This document shows positions 51,097 through 59,485 of a stretch of DNA of 64,000 nt, one piece after another. The position numbers and the translations under genes were made by a program. The notes beneath the pieces were generated by a model that saw only the letters and a list, made by a program, of their open reading frames with translations, ran no database searches and was not told where the DNA came from. How positions within the stretch are numbered: the first letter of the stretch is position 1; every line of letters begins with the position of its first letter. Origin of the DNA: JAOUJD01 sp963841815 (GTDB taxonomy: Bacteria; Pseudomonadota; Gammaproteobacteria; Burkholderiales; Burkholderiaceae_F); the NCBI GenBank assembly GCA_963841815.1, contig CAWJEE010000015.1:62001-126000 (forward strand), given 5' to 3'.

Positions 51097-51381
51097 TCAG
51101 TCTTCCTTGCGCAGTGCGTACTGCGAGGGCGTGGCGCCGCCGCGCGCGAGGAACTCGCGCAGCATCTGGACGGAGTGGCGATCGAGCGCGTTGCTGCCGT
51201 GGTGCGGCCGGTGCAGGATGCCTTCGGCGTGGCCGAGCTTCGCGCGGATCCGCGCGCCGGACAGCGACTCGACCTCGGCGCCCAGGTGCTTCAGCAGCGA
51301 TTCGATCTCGCGCCAGTGGATGTTGGTGGAAATCGGGTCGTGGAAGATTTCCGTCAGCAGCTTCGCGTGCTTCTGGCTCAT
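51097..51381 (-). CDS. Orphan HicA-like small protein
   Basis: A 94-residue protein with 'LLTEIFHDPISTNIHWREIE', 'SLLKHLGAEVESLSGARIRA' and 'GILHRPHHGSNALDRHSVQM'. The dsRBD-like alpha-beta-beta-beta-alpha layout and the HRPH with His resemble the HicA toxin superfamily (catalytic His in HicA). No hicB-like antitoxin lies next to it; the neighbour is a methyltransferase. Many such orphan HicA-like proteins are conserved without toxin evidence. Confidence 0.7.
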   Translation of the reverse strand: MSQKHAKLLTEIFHDPISTNIHWREIESLLKHLGAEVESLSGARIRAKLGHAEGILHRPHHGSNALDRHSVQMLREFLARGGATPSQYALRKED

Positions 51382-51516
51382 TGGAAGGGCCGTGCAGGGG
51401 TTGATTGCGGGCCGAGCATACCGCCGCGCGCGGGCATCGATGGCTGGCCAGCGTACCGTCCGGGGAGGAAGCGCCCGCGGCCCGCCCTGCGGCGGACGGC
51501 CGCGGGCATCACGCGA

Positions 51517-52240
51517 TCAACGCGGCTGGTAGGGCGGCGGCGCGTTGCGCGGCGGCATTGCAGCGTCGGGCGGCGGCGGCGCGTTGGGGGGAGGTATTGC
51601 CGCGTTCGGAGGCGGCGGCGTGTTCGGAGGCGGGATCGCGGCGTTCGGCGGCGGCGCGCCCGGAGTGGGATTCGCGAAGCCCGGCGGCGGCGGAGTGTTC
51701 GGCGGCGGAAACGCCGCGTTCGGCGGCGGCGCCGCGATACGGCGCGGGCGCGCTGGACGGCGGAACGCCGACGCTCGCCTGGCGCATCGACCGCGCCGCG
51801 CTTGCGGGCACCGGCACGCGGTGGCCGCGCGCGAACATGCACTGGTAGTACGCGTTGTCGTAACGCTGCTGCGAGCTGAAGCCGGCGGCCTGCGAGTTGC
51901 CGGCGCCGGCCGCGGCGCCGGTGAACAGGCCCATGCCGGCGCCGACCGCGGCTCCTTCGCCGCCGCCGAGCAGCCCGCCAATTGCGGCGCCGACCGCAGT
52001 GCCGACCACGGCGCTGCCGACCGCGGCGTTGTTCGCGTTCTGCTGTGGGGTCATGCCGCCGATCGCCTGCGTGCTGAACTGGCGGCATGCCGCGTCGTCG
52101 ACCTGGAACTGGTCGAAGGTCGCGCGGCTGCCCGGCAGCGCGGCGTAGGTCGGCCCCTCGGGGATCGTCACGCAGCCAGCGAGGCAGAGCACGCCTACGA
52201 GTGCCGCGACCAGCGATCCGCGCTTCAGCGACGTGGTCAT
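51517..52240 (-). CDS. Glycine-zipper lipoprotein with Pro/Asn-rich tail (one frameshift)
   Basis: The N-terminus has a lipobox ('LVGVLCLAGCVTIPEG', Cys at about residue 23), followed by 'TFDQFQVDDAACRQFSTQAI' and a glycine zipper 'GTAVGAAIGGLLGGGEGAAV'. Further on, 'QQRYDNAYYQCMFARGHRVP' is family-typical for small YMGG-like lipoproteins. Near 51735 one extra base shifts the frame; the repaired tail is tandem 'PPPNAAFPPPNTPPPPG'-like repeats ending 'PPYQPR'. Start ATG 52240 overlaps the stop of the upstream repeat protein by 4 nt. Role unknown, outer-membrane location expected. Confidence 0.78.
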
Positions 52241-52779
52241 TGCTGGCCTTGCGGGACTTGCGGTTCCACGCGCCGCCACCCCTCGGAGCAGGTGCTCACA
52301 TACGGGTAATAGCCCTGGGCGCTTTGACACCAGTACCACCACTGGCCCTGGCTGGCCGGGGCCGCCGGGGCATCGCGCTCGACGAAGACGCGAGGTTCGG
52401 ATTGAACCACCGCGACGCCGGGAGCCCACACACCCGGACCCCAGACGCCGGTACTCCAGACACCGGGACCCCACACCCCCGGACCCCAGACGCCTGGACC
52501 CCAGACACTCGGGCCCCACCAGCCGGGACCCCAGACTCCGGGACCCCACCAGCCGGGACCAGCCCAGACGCCCCCGCGCCAGACGCCCGGACCCCAGACG
52601 CCCCCACGCCAAGCCCCGCCGCCCGACCAACCCGGACCCCAGACGCCGACCGACACGTTCGGACCGCGGCCGTGACCGCCGCCGTGACCGCCTCGGCCAC
52701 CGGCCAGTGCGGACTCGCCGACGGCGCCAAGCGCAAGGATGCAAAGAACCCCCGCGAGAAATGCCCTGGATGCTTTCAT
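52237..52779 (-). CDS. Secreted Trp-Gly-Pro-Gly-Val repeat protein
   Basis: The 180-residue product has a signal peptide (1-26, 'LGAVGESALA'), a Gly/His-rich start 'GGRGGHGGGHGRGPN', about fourteen tandem copies of a five-residue unit WGPGV/W (variants RGGVW, GPGWW), and a C-terminal domain with 'QWWYWCQSAQGYYPYVSTCS' and 'GWRRVEPQVP'. That C-terminal motif is seen in small bacterial exported proteins; the repeat array is unusual. The start ATG at 52779 begins a normal signal peptide; the longer frame starts at TTG. The downstream lipoprotein is coupled by ATGA. Confidence 0.8.
   Translation of the reverse strand: MKASRAFLAGVLCILALGAVGESALAGGRGGHGGGHGRGPNVSVGVWGPGWSGGGAWRGGVWGPGVWRGGVWAGPGWWGPGVWGPGWWGPSVWGPGVWGPGVWGPGVWSTGVWGPGVWAPGVAVVQSEPRVFVERDAPAAPASQGQWWYWCQSAQGYYPYVSTCSEGWRRVEPQVPQGQQ
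52430..52640 (-). repeat. 15-18 nt tandem repeats coding for WGPGV units
   Basis: On the plus strand the unit reads close to 'ccggaccccagacgc' and recurs with small changes throughout. It codes for pentapeptides rich in Trp, Gly and Pro. Copy number may vary by slippage and can be miscounted in assembly. Confidence 0.8.
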
Positions 52780-52988
52780 CGTCGTTCTCTCCGAGGAAAC
52801 GCGATCCTCTATCACGCTGAACGCTTTCATCCTAGTTGGGGCTGACCGGAAATGCCGTTTCAATGTGTAACCCGATGGGCGGCCACGGCGTCCGGTCGAA
52901 CCGCCCCCAAGTGGGCGCGTTGAGCGCGCGCAAGACCATCCTTGCGGCGCGGGCTAAGTTGCATGGGGATAGGTCACCGGGAGGAGCC

Positions 52989-53450
52989 ATGCGCAGGACC
53001 GTTCATCCACATCCGATGCTCCACGCCGCGGCCGCCGCTTGCGCCGCTGCAGCGATCTGCCTGCCGTCCATTGCCGCCGCCGCCGACATTGCGTGGACGT
53101 CGACCCGCATCTCGGCGACGCTGGCCACCGGCAAGCGAACCAGCGAGAGCCAGGCGGCGTTCACCAACGGCGACAAAGCCGATGTCTCGGGCGCCTGCGA
53201 CGTAGGCCCGCTCGACGACAAGGGGTGGGCCACCTCGACCTGCGAGGCCGAGTTCCGCTTCGCCGACGGCTCACGCATCCTCATGAGCTACAACGTCCGC
53301 CACGACGAGAAGACGCTGGCGGCGAATGCCAGCGGCACGTTCAAGGGTGGCAAGGGTCGCTTCGAGGGCATGACGGGCACCGTGTCGGGGGTCGGACTCA
53401 CCGGCAAGATGCAGTGGACCGGGACGTACGCCTTGCCTTCGAAGAAGTAG
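52989..53450 (+). CDS. Secreted protein of unknown function
   Basis: A 153-residue protein with a signal peptide (cut near 'SIAAAADIAW') and a beta-rich mature part: 'TRISATLATGKRTSESQAAF', two Cys (in 'GACDVGPLDD' and 'STCEAEFRF') likely forming a disulfide, then 'GTFKGGKGRFEGMTGTVSGV' and 'GKMQWTGTYALPSKK'. The Gly-rich 'GKGRFEGMTG' recalls small barrel proteins (allene-oxide-cyclase-like/DUF3224-like), but I cannot place it firmly. 'gggaggagcc' precedes ATG 52989. Confidence 0.7.
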   Translation: MRRTVHPHPMLHAAAAACAAAAICLPSIAAAADIAWTSTRISATLATGKRTSESQAAFTNGDKADVSGACDVGPLDDKGWATSTCEAEFRFADGSRILMSYNVRHDEKTLAANASGTFKGGKGRFEGMTGTVSGVGLTGKMQWTGTYALPSKK

Positions 53451-53593
53451 CTCCCTCGTCGCGGCGATGAGGCCGCGCTCGAATGGCCGCGTGCCGCGCG
53501 CCGGAGCGTCCGGCTGGCCCGGGTGCGGGAAGCGCCGCTCGACTACGATTCCGGGCACGCCGCGCTTGGCGGCGCTTGTCTCCGGAGCCGGTC

Positions 53594-53800
53594 GTGCCAT
53601 CGTTCTCGTCCGCCTTGGAATCCAGCTGCTCCCGTTGCGGCGCCCCCTTTCACTGCGGTCGCGACGACCGCGCCGGCTGCTGGTGCGCCCGCCTGCCCAC
53701 GCTGCCACCCGAGAGCTACGACGCCGCGGCCGGCTGCCTGTGCGAGACCTGCCTTCGCTCGCTACTCGATGCCACGGCCGCGCAGCCGCGGCCAGCATGA
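53594..53800 (+). CDS. Cysteine-rich CWC-type small protein
   Basis: A 68-residue protein from a GTG start with paired cysteines: 'SCSRCGAPFHCGRDDRAGCW', 'CWCARLP' and 'GCLCETCLRSLL'. This is the pattern of the Cys_rich_CWC family, a probable zinc-binding module found as tiny proteins in proteobacteria. It ends 4 nt before the MaoC-like gene and is probably in the same transcript. Alternative upstream starts read into non-coding sequence. Confidence 0.72.
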   Translation: MPSFSSALESSCSRCGAPFHCGRDDRAGCWCARLPTLPPESYDAAAGCLCETCLRSLLDATAAQPRPA

Positions 53801-53804
53801 GCGC

Positions 53805-54281
53805 ATGCCAGCCTTGACCTCCCTCGACCAGCTCGCCGCGCGCGCCGGCACCGAAGTCGCCGTCAGCGACTGGATCGCCGTCTCGCAGCCGATGATCGAC
53901 GAGTTCGCCGACGCGATCGAGGACCGCCAGTGGATCCACGTCGACCCCGAGCGCGCCGCGCGCGAGTCGCCGTTCCGCGACGCGTCCGGCCAGCGGCGCA
54001 CGGTGGCCCACGGCTTCCTGACGCTGTCGCTGCTGACGCGGCTGCTCGAGAACGCGATCGAGGTCACCGACCGGCAGACCGGCATCAACGTGGGGTTCAA
54101 CAAAGTGCGCTTCACCGGGCCCGTGACCTCCGGCAGCCGCGTGCGCGGCCGCTTCACGCTGCTCGAGGTCAAGCCGGTGCCGGGCGGTGCGCAACTCACG
54201 TGGAACGCCACCGTCGAGAGCGAGGACACCGGCCGGCCGGTGCTCGTCGCCGAGTGGCTGACGCGGATCCTGACCGGCTGA
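53805..54281 (+). CDS. MaoC-like (R)-specific enoyl-acyl hydratase/NodN-type protein
   Basis: The 158-residue hot-dog protein has 'ISDWIAVSQPM'-like start ('VAVSDWIAVSQPMIDEFADA'), 'DRQWIHVDPERAARESPFRD' with the hydratase Asp/His pair, 'RRTVAHGFLTLSLLTRLLEN', and 'GFNKVRFTGPVTSGSRVRGR'. Members hydrate enoyl-CoA or act in polyketide or fatty-acid modification. Start ATG 53805 fits the family; a longer in-frame extension is the small Cys-rich gene's DNA. Confidence 0.86.
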   Translation: MPALTSLDQLAARAGTEVAVSDWIAVSQPMIDEFADAIEDRQWIHVDPERAARESPFRDASGQRRTVAHGFLTLSLLTRLLENAIEVTDRQTGINVGFNKVRFTGPVTSGSRVRGRFTLLEVKPVPGGAQLTWNATVESEDTGRPVLVAEWLTRILTG

Positions 54282-54288
54282 CGGCGCG

Positions 54289-55554
54289 CTACAACTGGCG
54301 CGGCGCGCTGAACGTGCCTGGCGATGACGTCGACTGGAACATCACGAAGGCACGGTTGCCTTCGCCGAGCAGGATCAGGTCGGTCAACGTGTCGCCGTTG
54401 ACGTCGATCGCGTTGATGCGCGACATCGGCACCGGCATGTCGATCGCGGCGGTCTGCGCGTAGCGGCCGGCGACGGTCGGCGCCAGCAGGTTCGTGCGCG
54501 AGCGCCGCGTCGAGCCGACCAGGTAGGAGCCGGTCGTCGCCACGTCGGGCCGGCCGTCGCCGAAGATGTCGGCGATCACGAAGCTGTCGAGCCCGTTCAG
54601 GTTCGCGAGGCTGGTGTCGACGACCTCCAGTTGTCCGAGCACGAACTGCAGGACCACCGAGATCTTCGGCTGGAACGCGCTCGACGCGGCCGAGAAGCAC
54701 ACGACGATGTCCTGCAGCGCGTTGCCGTCGACGTCGGCCACCGCGATCGCCTGCGCGTTCACGCCGACGTGCGAGGCCATCACGCGCCCGGGCGTCAGGT
54801 AGAACGCCGACGAGCCGGCGGCATCGAACAGCGTGGAGTACGCGACGACCAGTTGCCCCGGCGAATTCGCGGTCGCGCTGGTGTCGAGGATCGAGTAGGC
54901 GACCAGGTCCAGGCGCCCGGAACCGCCGACGTCGCCCGCGACGACGCTCTGGACGCGGCCGGCCAGGTTCAGCAGGGACGGCGCCTCGAATGTCGCACGC
55001 GAAGCGAGGCGCTGCAGGTACTGCGCCGCGCCGTCGCCGCCGCCCGGCACGCCCGCCGTCACGATGTCCGGCGCGACGTCGAGGTTGGCGTCGGTGACGA
55101 CGAAGTCGCTGGCCGACAGGCCGCTCGCGACGACGCGCGGCGCGAGAAAACTGCCGCGGCTGTTCGTGTCCTGCAGCAGCAGGTACAGCACGTCGTCGTT
55201 GGCGCCCGAGCCGCCGATCACGTCGAGCACCAGCAGGTCGGGCGCGCCGTCGCCGTTGACGTCCCTGATCTTCAGCCGCCACGGGAAGCTGCCGACCCGG
55301 ATCGTCGAAGCGACGAACGTGCCTGGCGTGGTCTGCCGGTAGATCTTCAGCGTGCCGTCGGACACGCCGAAGCTCTGCTGCAGCGTGGCGATGGTGACGA
55401 CGTCGGTCCGGCCGTCGCCATCGAGGTCCGCGCCGGCGATGTCGGTCTGGGTCCACGCGGAGGAAGTCGTGCCTCCGCCGGACGTCTCTTCCGGCGCGCC
55501 GCACCCGGCGAGCGCCGCTGCAATGGCCACGCAGGCCAGCCATCCACCACGCAT
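54289..55554 (-). CDS. FG-GAP/VCBS repeat lipoprotein
   Basis: The 421-residue protein has a lipobox (IAAALAGC, Cys at about 18), a Gly/Ser/Thr linker, and about seven FG-GAP calcium-binding repeats: 'ADLDGDGRTDVV', 'RDVNGDGAPDLL', 'DANLDVAPDIV', 'GDVGGSGRLDLV', 'ADVDGNALQDIV', 'ADIFGDGRPDVA' and 'IDVNGDTLTDLI'. Such repeats form a beta-propeller. Probably outer-membrane anchored; ligand unknown. Convergent with the MaoC-like gene (8 nt apart). Confidence 0.86.
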   Translation of the reverse strand: MRGGWLACVAIAAALAGCGAPEETSGGGTTSSAWTQTDIAGADLDGDGRTDVVTIATLQQSFGVSDGTLKIYRQTTPGTFVASTIRVGSFPWRLKIRDVNGDGAPDLLVLDVIGGSGANDDVLYLLLQDTNSRGSFLAPRVVASGLSASDFVVTDANLDVAPDIVTAGVPGGGDGAAQYLQRLASRATFEAPSLLNLAGRVQSVVAGDVGGSGRLDLVAYSILDTSATANSPGQLVVAYSTLFDAAGSSAFYLTPGRVMASHVGVNAQAIAVADVDGNALQDIVVCFSAASSAFQPKISVVLQFVLGQLEVVDTSLANLNGLDSFVIADIFGDGRPDVATTGSYLVGSTRRSRTNLLAPTVAGRYAQTAAIDMPVPMSRINAIDVNGDTLTDLILLGEGNRAFVMFQSTSSPGTFSAPRQL

Positions 55555-55653
55555 GTCACCACCCTTTCCCAGGCAGGTGGTGACGTTCTAGCACCTTCCG
55601 TCGGGGACGAGGGGCCCGCCTGAGAGCCCCTTGCCCAAGGTCAGCAACGGCCC

Positions 55654-55980
55654 TCAGTGGGCCGGCGCGGGCGCCTGCACTTCGCTGCGGGCCGGCTGCT
55701 TCCGCACTTCGACGTGCGGCGTGGCGCCGACGGCTTCATAGGTGAACGCCGAGGTGGCGGCGCCTGCGGGCCGGGTGGAAGCAGCCCTGGTCGCCGCGGC
55801 CGGCTTCGGCGCTTCGGCGGCTTTCGGCGCGGCGCTGGCGCGGCCGATCGTCACGACGGGCGTGGCACCCACGGCTTCGTATGTGAACGGGCCGGTGGCA
55901 GCTTCCATCCGGGGGCCGGCGTTCACCGACAGCGCGGTGGCGGCAAGGACGGCGGCAAGGGCGAGTTGGTTCGTGCGCAT
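55654..55980 (-). CDS. Secreted protein with duplicated FTYEAVGATP motif
   Basis: The 108-residue product has a signal peptide (1-21) and two copies of a short block, 'GPFTYEAVGATPVVTIGRAS' and 'SAFTYEAVGATPHVEVRKQP', joined by an Ala/Pro/Lys-rich linker 'APKAAEAPKPAAATRAASTR'. I know no family with this motif. The duplicated block suggests a binding or polymerisation unit. Start at 55980 is set by the signal peptide; a longer in-frame extension is not credible. Confidence 0.65.
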   Translation of the reverse strand: MRTNQLALAAVLAATALSVNAGPRMEAATGPFTYEAVGATPVVTIGRASAAPKAAEAPKPAAATRAASTRPAGAATSAFTYEAVGATPHVEVRKQPARSEVQAPAPAH

Positions 55981-56085
55981 ATCGACTCCTCTGGTGTGGC
56001 ACTCCGGCCGTTGTGACCGGCGACTTGACGAGGCGTATCGTGCGCGGCATCGGGAAGAAAGATAAGACGCATCCAATCAGGAAAT

Positions 56086-57087
56086 ATGTCGATTCGTTCA
56101 AAAGCGGCAACCAGGCCGGTGGACGCGGGCTTCGACCTGCTCACCGACGTGATGGAGCAGGTGCGGCTGGAGGCGCCGGTGTTCTTCACGGCGGACCTCG
56201 CAGCGCCCTTCGGCATCTCGGTCGTGCGCGAGGGCCGCGCGCCCTTCTACGCGATGCGCTCGGGCGAGAGCCTCCTCAAGGTCGGCGACCGCGCCGAACG
56301 GAAGGTGCGCGCGGGCGACTTCATCCTGCTGCCCGGCGGCGCCCCGCACGTCGTGCGCTCGGGCCCGAAGGCGAAGGTCGTGCCCTTCGACCAGTGGCTG
56401 GCGACGCACCCGATGGACCATCGCGGGTTCGTGCGCCACACGGGCAGCGGTCCGGCCGCGCGCGTCACCGGTGGCTTCTTCGCCACGCAGTCGGTCCGCG
56501 CCAACCCGCTGTTCGCGGCGCTGCCGCCGGTGATCCACCTGCGCGGCAGCGATCCGCACGTGCAGCGCTGGCTGCAGCCGACGCTCGCCTTCATCGACGC
56601 CGAGATCGCGTCGGACCAGCAGGGCGCGCGCACGGTGCTGCGGCGGATGGCCGACGTGCTGTTCATCCAGGCGGTGCGCGCGCACGTCGCGGGCCAGGAC
56701 CGGCGCACGCGCGGCTGGCTGCGCGGCCTGACCGACAAGCGGATCGCACGCGCGCTGGCGGCGATCCACGAGCACTTCGCCGAGCCGTGGACGCTCGACA
56801 CGCTGGCGCACGAGGCGGGGATGTCGCGCACCGCGTTCGCGGTGACCTTCAGGCAACTCGTCGGCGAGTCGCCGATGGCGTACCTGCAGCGCTGGCGCGT
56901 GCTGCGCGCGGCGAACGCGCTGCGCACCGAAGGGCTGAGCCTGACGCGCGCGGCCGAGGCGGTCGGCTACCAGTCGGACGTGGTGTTCGCGAAGGCGTTC
57001 AAGCGCGTGACCGGGGAGTCGCCGGGCCGCTACCGGCGCGGCGAGACGCCGTCGCTCAGCGCGCGGGTGCCGCGGACTGCTGCTTGA
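56086..57087 (+). CDS. AraC-family regulator with N-terminal cupin
   Basis: The 333-residue regulator has a cupin sensor domain (residues about 20-190, 'RKVRAGDFILLPGGAPHVVR') and two AraC helix-turn-helices: 'WTLDTLAHEAGMSRTAFAVT' and 'LSLTRAAEAVGYQSDVVFAK', closing with 'VTGESPGRYRR'. The cupin reads as the AraC_binding_2 type that senses small ligands. The target is unknown; the nearest genes are a convergent acyltransferase and a divergent small secreted protein. Confidence 0.9.
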   Translation: MSIRSKAATRPVDAGFDLLTDVMEQVRLEAPVFFTADLAAPFGISVVREGRAPFYAMRSGESLLKVGDRAERKVRAGDFILLPGGAPHVVRSGPKAKVVPFDQWLATHPMDHRGFVRHTGSGPAARVTGGFFATQSVRANPLFAALPPVIHLRGSDPHVQRWLQPTLAFIDAEIASDQQGARTVLRRMADVLFIQAVRAHVAGQDRRTRGWLRGLTDKRIARALAAIHEHFAEPWTLDTLAHEAGMSRTAFAVTFRQLVGESPMAYLQRWRVLRAANALRTEGLSLTRAAEAVGYQSDVVFAKAFKRVTGESPGRYRRGETPSLSARVPRTAA

Positions 57088-57940
57088 GTTCGCCGAGCAG
57101 CGCGTCCTTGTCGGCCCAGAGTTCGTTGACCCACGCCTGCATCTGCCCGCGGAACGCCTTGTCGGCCAGGTAGTCGCCCACCATCAGCTCCGGCGGGATC
57201 TCGCGCTGCCGAACGCGCACGGTCACCGCGCGCACCTTCCCGCTCAGGATGTCCCAGAAGGTCGGCGGCCCCTCCGGGTAGACGATCGTCACGTCGAGCA
57301 TCCGGTGGAACTGGCCGCCGAGCGTGGTCAGCGCGGTCGCGATGCCGCCCACCTTCGGCTTCAGCAGGTGCCGGTACGGCGAATGCTGCCGGTCGTGCTT
57401 TTCCTGCGTGAAGCGCGTGCCCTCGAGGAAGTTGATCACCGAGGTCGGCACCACGCGGAACTTCTCGCACGCCTTGCGCGCGCGTTCGAGGTCCTTCGGG
57501 CCGGAGTTGCCGCCCTTGCGCTGCATGAACGGGAAGTCGAGCGCCCACCACGCCAGCCCGATCACCGGCACGTAGATCAGCTGGCGCTTCAGGAAGAACT
57601 TCAGCATCGGAATGCGCCGGTTGAACACCTTCTGCAGCACCAGGATGTCGACCCAGCTCTGGTGGTTGCTGGCCACGAGGTACCAGCCCTTCGGGTCGAG
57701 GCCCTCGTCGCCCTGCACGTCCCAGCGGACGTCGCCGACCACGCCGATCCACCAGTTGTTGATCGCGATCCACTCGGTGGCGATCGCGTTCAGCGCGCGG
57801 TCGGTCACGTGGCGCACGGCCGTGAACGGCAGCAGCAGCTTGGCGAGCGCGAACGGGACCATCGCGCTGACGAGGATCAGTACGTTGAGCGCGAGCGTGA
57901 CCGACGCGAACGCGCCCTTGGCGGTGGAAACGAGCGACAT
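57056..57940 (-). CDS. Membrane 1-acylglycerol-3-phosphate acyltransferase-like (YihG type)
   Basis: The 294-residue enzyme has N-terminal spans ('VTLALNVLILVSAMVPFALA') and the PlsC acyltransferase motifs 'VASNHQSWVDILVLQ' (HX4D), 'FPFMQRKGG' and 'VINFLEGTRFTQEKHD' (EGTR). 'KVGGIATALTTL' follows. It matches the YihG/LPAAT branch, which adjusts acyl chains of phospholipids. Its last 32 nt overlap the end of the AraC gene on the opposite strand. Confidence 0.9.
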   Translation of the reverse strand: MSLVSTAKGAFASVTLALNVLILVSAMVPFALAKLLLPFTAVRHVTDRALNAIATEWIAINNWWIGVVGDVRWDVQGDEGLDPKGWYLVASNHQSWVDILVLQKVFNRRIPMLKFFLKRQLIYVPVIGLAWWALDFPFMQRKGGNSGPKDLERARKACEKFRVVPTSVINFLEGTRFTQEKHDRQHSPYRHLLKPKVGGIATALTTLGGQFHRMLDVTIVYPEGPPTFWDILSGKVRAVTVRVRQREIPPELMVGDYLADKAFRGQMQAWVNELWADKDALLGELKQQSAAPAR

Positions 57941-58176
57941 GGCGCGAAGCTTACGGAAAGCGCGCCGGGCAGTCCTCCCCCGGCGTTTGACGCACGGCAA
58001 TCCCGCGCGGCGAGGGCGGCGTCGCCCGCGGCACGCGCGCGCATCGAACTTGTCCACACAAACGCCCGCGCTCGTCCTACACTCGCGCCCGCAACGGCGG
58101 TGCGCGCGGAGACGCACCGGGTACACAACAAGAACAGACCGCGAAGCGCAGCGCTCTTCACGGCCAAAGGTGGGCA

Positions 58177-59313
58177 TTGAGTCACGGGCAGTTCGATCTT
58201 GTCGATTCACCCGTCGCTGCCGCGGAGCTCGTCTCCACGCGGTACAGGCACACCGCCCTCTTCGGAAAGCGCGTCCGCTGGCTTCCCCCGCATCGGCTGA
58301 TCCCGTCGTTCGCGAGCGCGGACGGACAGTGCGCGATCTACCGCCGCCGTTCGCAGATCCAGCTCTCCGAGTCGACGGACACGTCCCCGCTCACGCACCC
58401 CGCGCACTTCTCCATCGCCACCACCGGCATGCGGGCGCGGATCGACGAATTCGGCTTCGTGCGCCTCGACCGCCCGGCCCGCGTTGAGCCGCGCGGTCCG
58501 ATGACCGACCTCGACCAGTTGCACGGCGTTGAGCGCGACGTCGCCGAGGCGGTCTGCCGGCAGATGAACCAGCACGTCGACGCGATCGGCGAGGCGTATC
58601 GCTACACCCCGCCGCCGACGGCCCAGCTGGTGCCGCTGTCGGCGCGTCCGTACTCGGAGTTGCCGCCGCCGCCGCCGAAGAAGCGGCCAGGCTCGCATCG
58701 CACGCTGGACGAGATCAACGCCTACCTCGACGCGCGCGCCGCCTGGCTCAAGCGCCGCTTCGCGTGGGAGAACGGCCAGCGCGCCATCCGGGAACTGAGC
58801 GAGCGCGCGGCCGCGGGCCAGCCGGCGGCGATGAGCGCGCACCTGGTCAGCTGCCTGCAGGACGTCCTGTGGCCGGCGCCGATCTTCATGAACTACGGCT
58901 TCATCGGCAGCGAGGAAGTCCGCTTCGACGTGCGCATCCCGGTCGCCGGGGAACTGCCCGATCGCGAAGCGACCGTCGGCTACGGCCACCGCATCGCCGT
59001 CAAGCCGATGACGCCGGTGCGGCAGGCCATGCTGCACAACCGCCACGCGTTCGGCCTCGTCGTGCGGCTGCTCGGCGAAGCGTTCGCGGCGCTGCCGACG
59101 ATCAAGCGCGTGGTCGTCAGCGGCTACCAGATGCCGACGCTCGGGCTGCCGAGCTACATGATCTCGGTGATGGCCGAGCGGCGCGTCTGGACGATTCTGC
59201 ACGCCGAGAAGTGGATCGTCGAAGGCCCGCCGGAGCGCGTGATGCGGCCGCTCGGCGGACGCTACAAGCTCACCGGCCTCGGCGCGTTCACGCCGATCGA
59301 TCCGTTCGGCTGA
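58177..59313 (+). CDS. Uncharacterised 378-residue protein
   Basis: I do not recognise the family. It has no signal peptide. The N-terminal third is variable; the middle has a Pro-run linker ('YSELPPPPPKKRPGSHRTLD') and a helical region 'DEINAYLDARAAWLKRRFAW'; the C-terminal half is compact with 'LWPAPIFMNYGFIGSEEVRF' and 'RVVVSGYQMPTLGLPSYMIS' (two conserved-looking beta strands). The start is a TTG at 58177 after 'aaaggtgggca'; the first in-frame ATG is near 58429, so a shorter protein is possible. Codon use supports coding over the full length. Confidence 0.6.
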   Translation: MSHGQFDLVDSPVAAAELVSTRYRHTALFGKRVRWLPPHRLIPSFASADGQCAIYRRRSQIQLSESTDTSPLTHPAHFSIATTGMRARIDEFGFVRLDRPARVEPRGPMTDLDQLHGVERDVAEAVCRQMNQHVDAIGEAYRYTPPPTAQLVPLSARPYSELPPPPPKKRPGSHRTLDEINAYLDARAAWLKRRFAWENGQRAIRELSERAAAGQPAAMSAHLVSCLQDVLWPAPIFMNYGFIGSEEVRFDVRIPVAGELPDREATVGYGHRIAVKPMTPVRQAMLHNRHAFGLVVRLLGEAFAALPTIKRVVVSGYQMPTLGLPSYMISVMAERRVWTILHAEKWIVEGPPERVMRPLGGRYKLTGLGAFTPIDPFG

Positions 59314-59485
59314 GGTTCGTCGCGCCGGCGCCGCTCCAGGGCGCCAGGCCCGCACCACGGGCAATCGCTGCGCCGGACGTCGCACGTCGAACAAGGGGGG
59401 CGGTTCGCGCTGCGACGCCGGCTCGAGGCAGCGATTCCCGGGGGAACGGGAACTGGAATACTCCGCCTTTCGACGGGAGCTTCCA

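Noticed and set aside
52430..52640. A possible CRISPR or minisatellite locus
   Set aside because: Units of 15-18 nt without spacers code for a regular pentapeptide behind a signal peptide, so it is an in-gene repeat.
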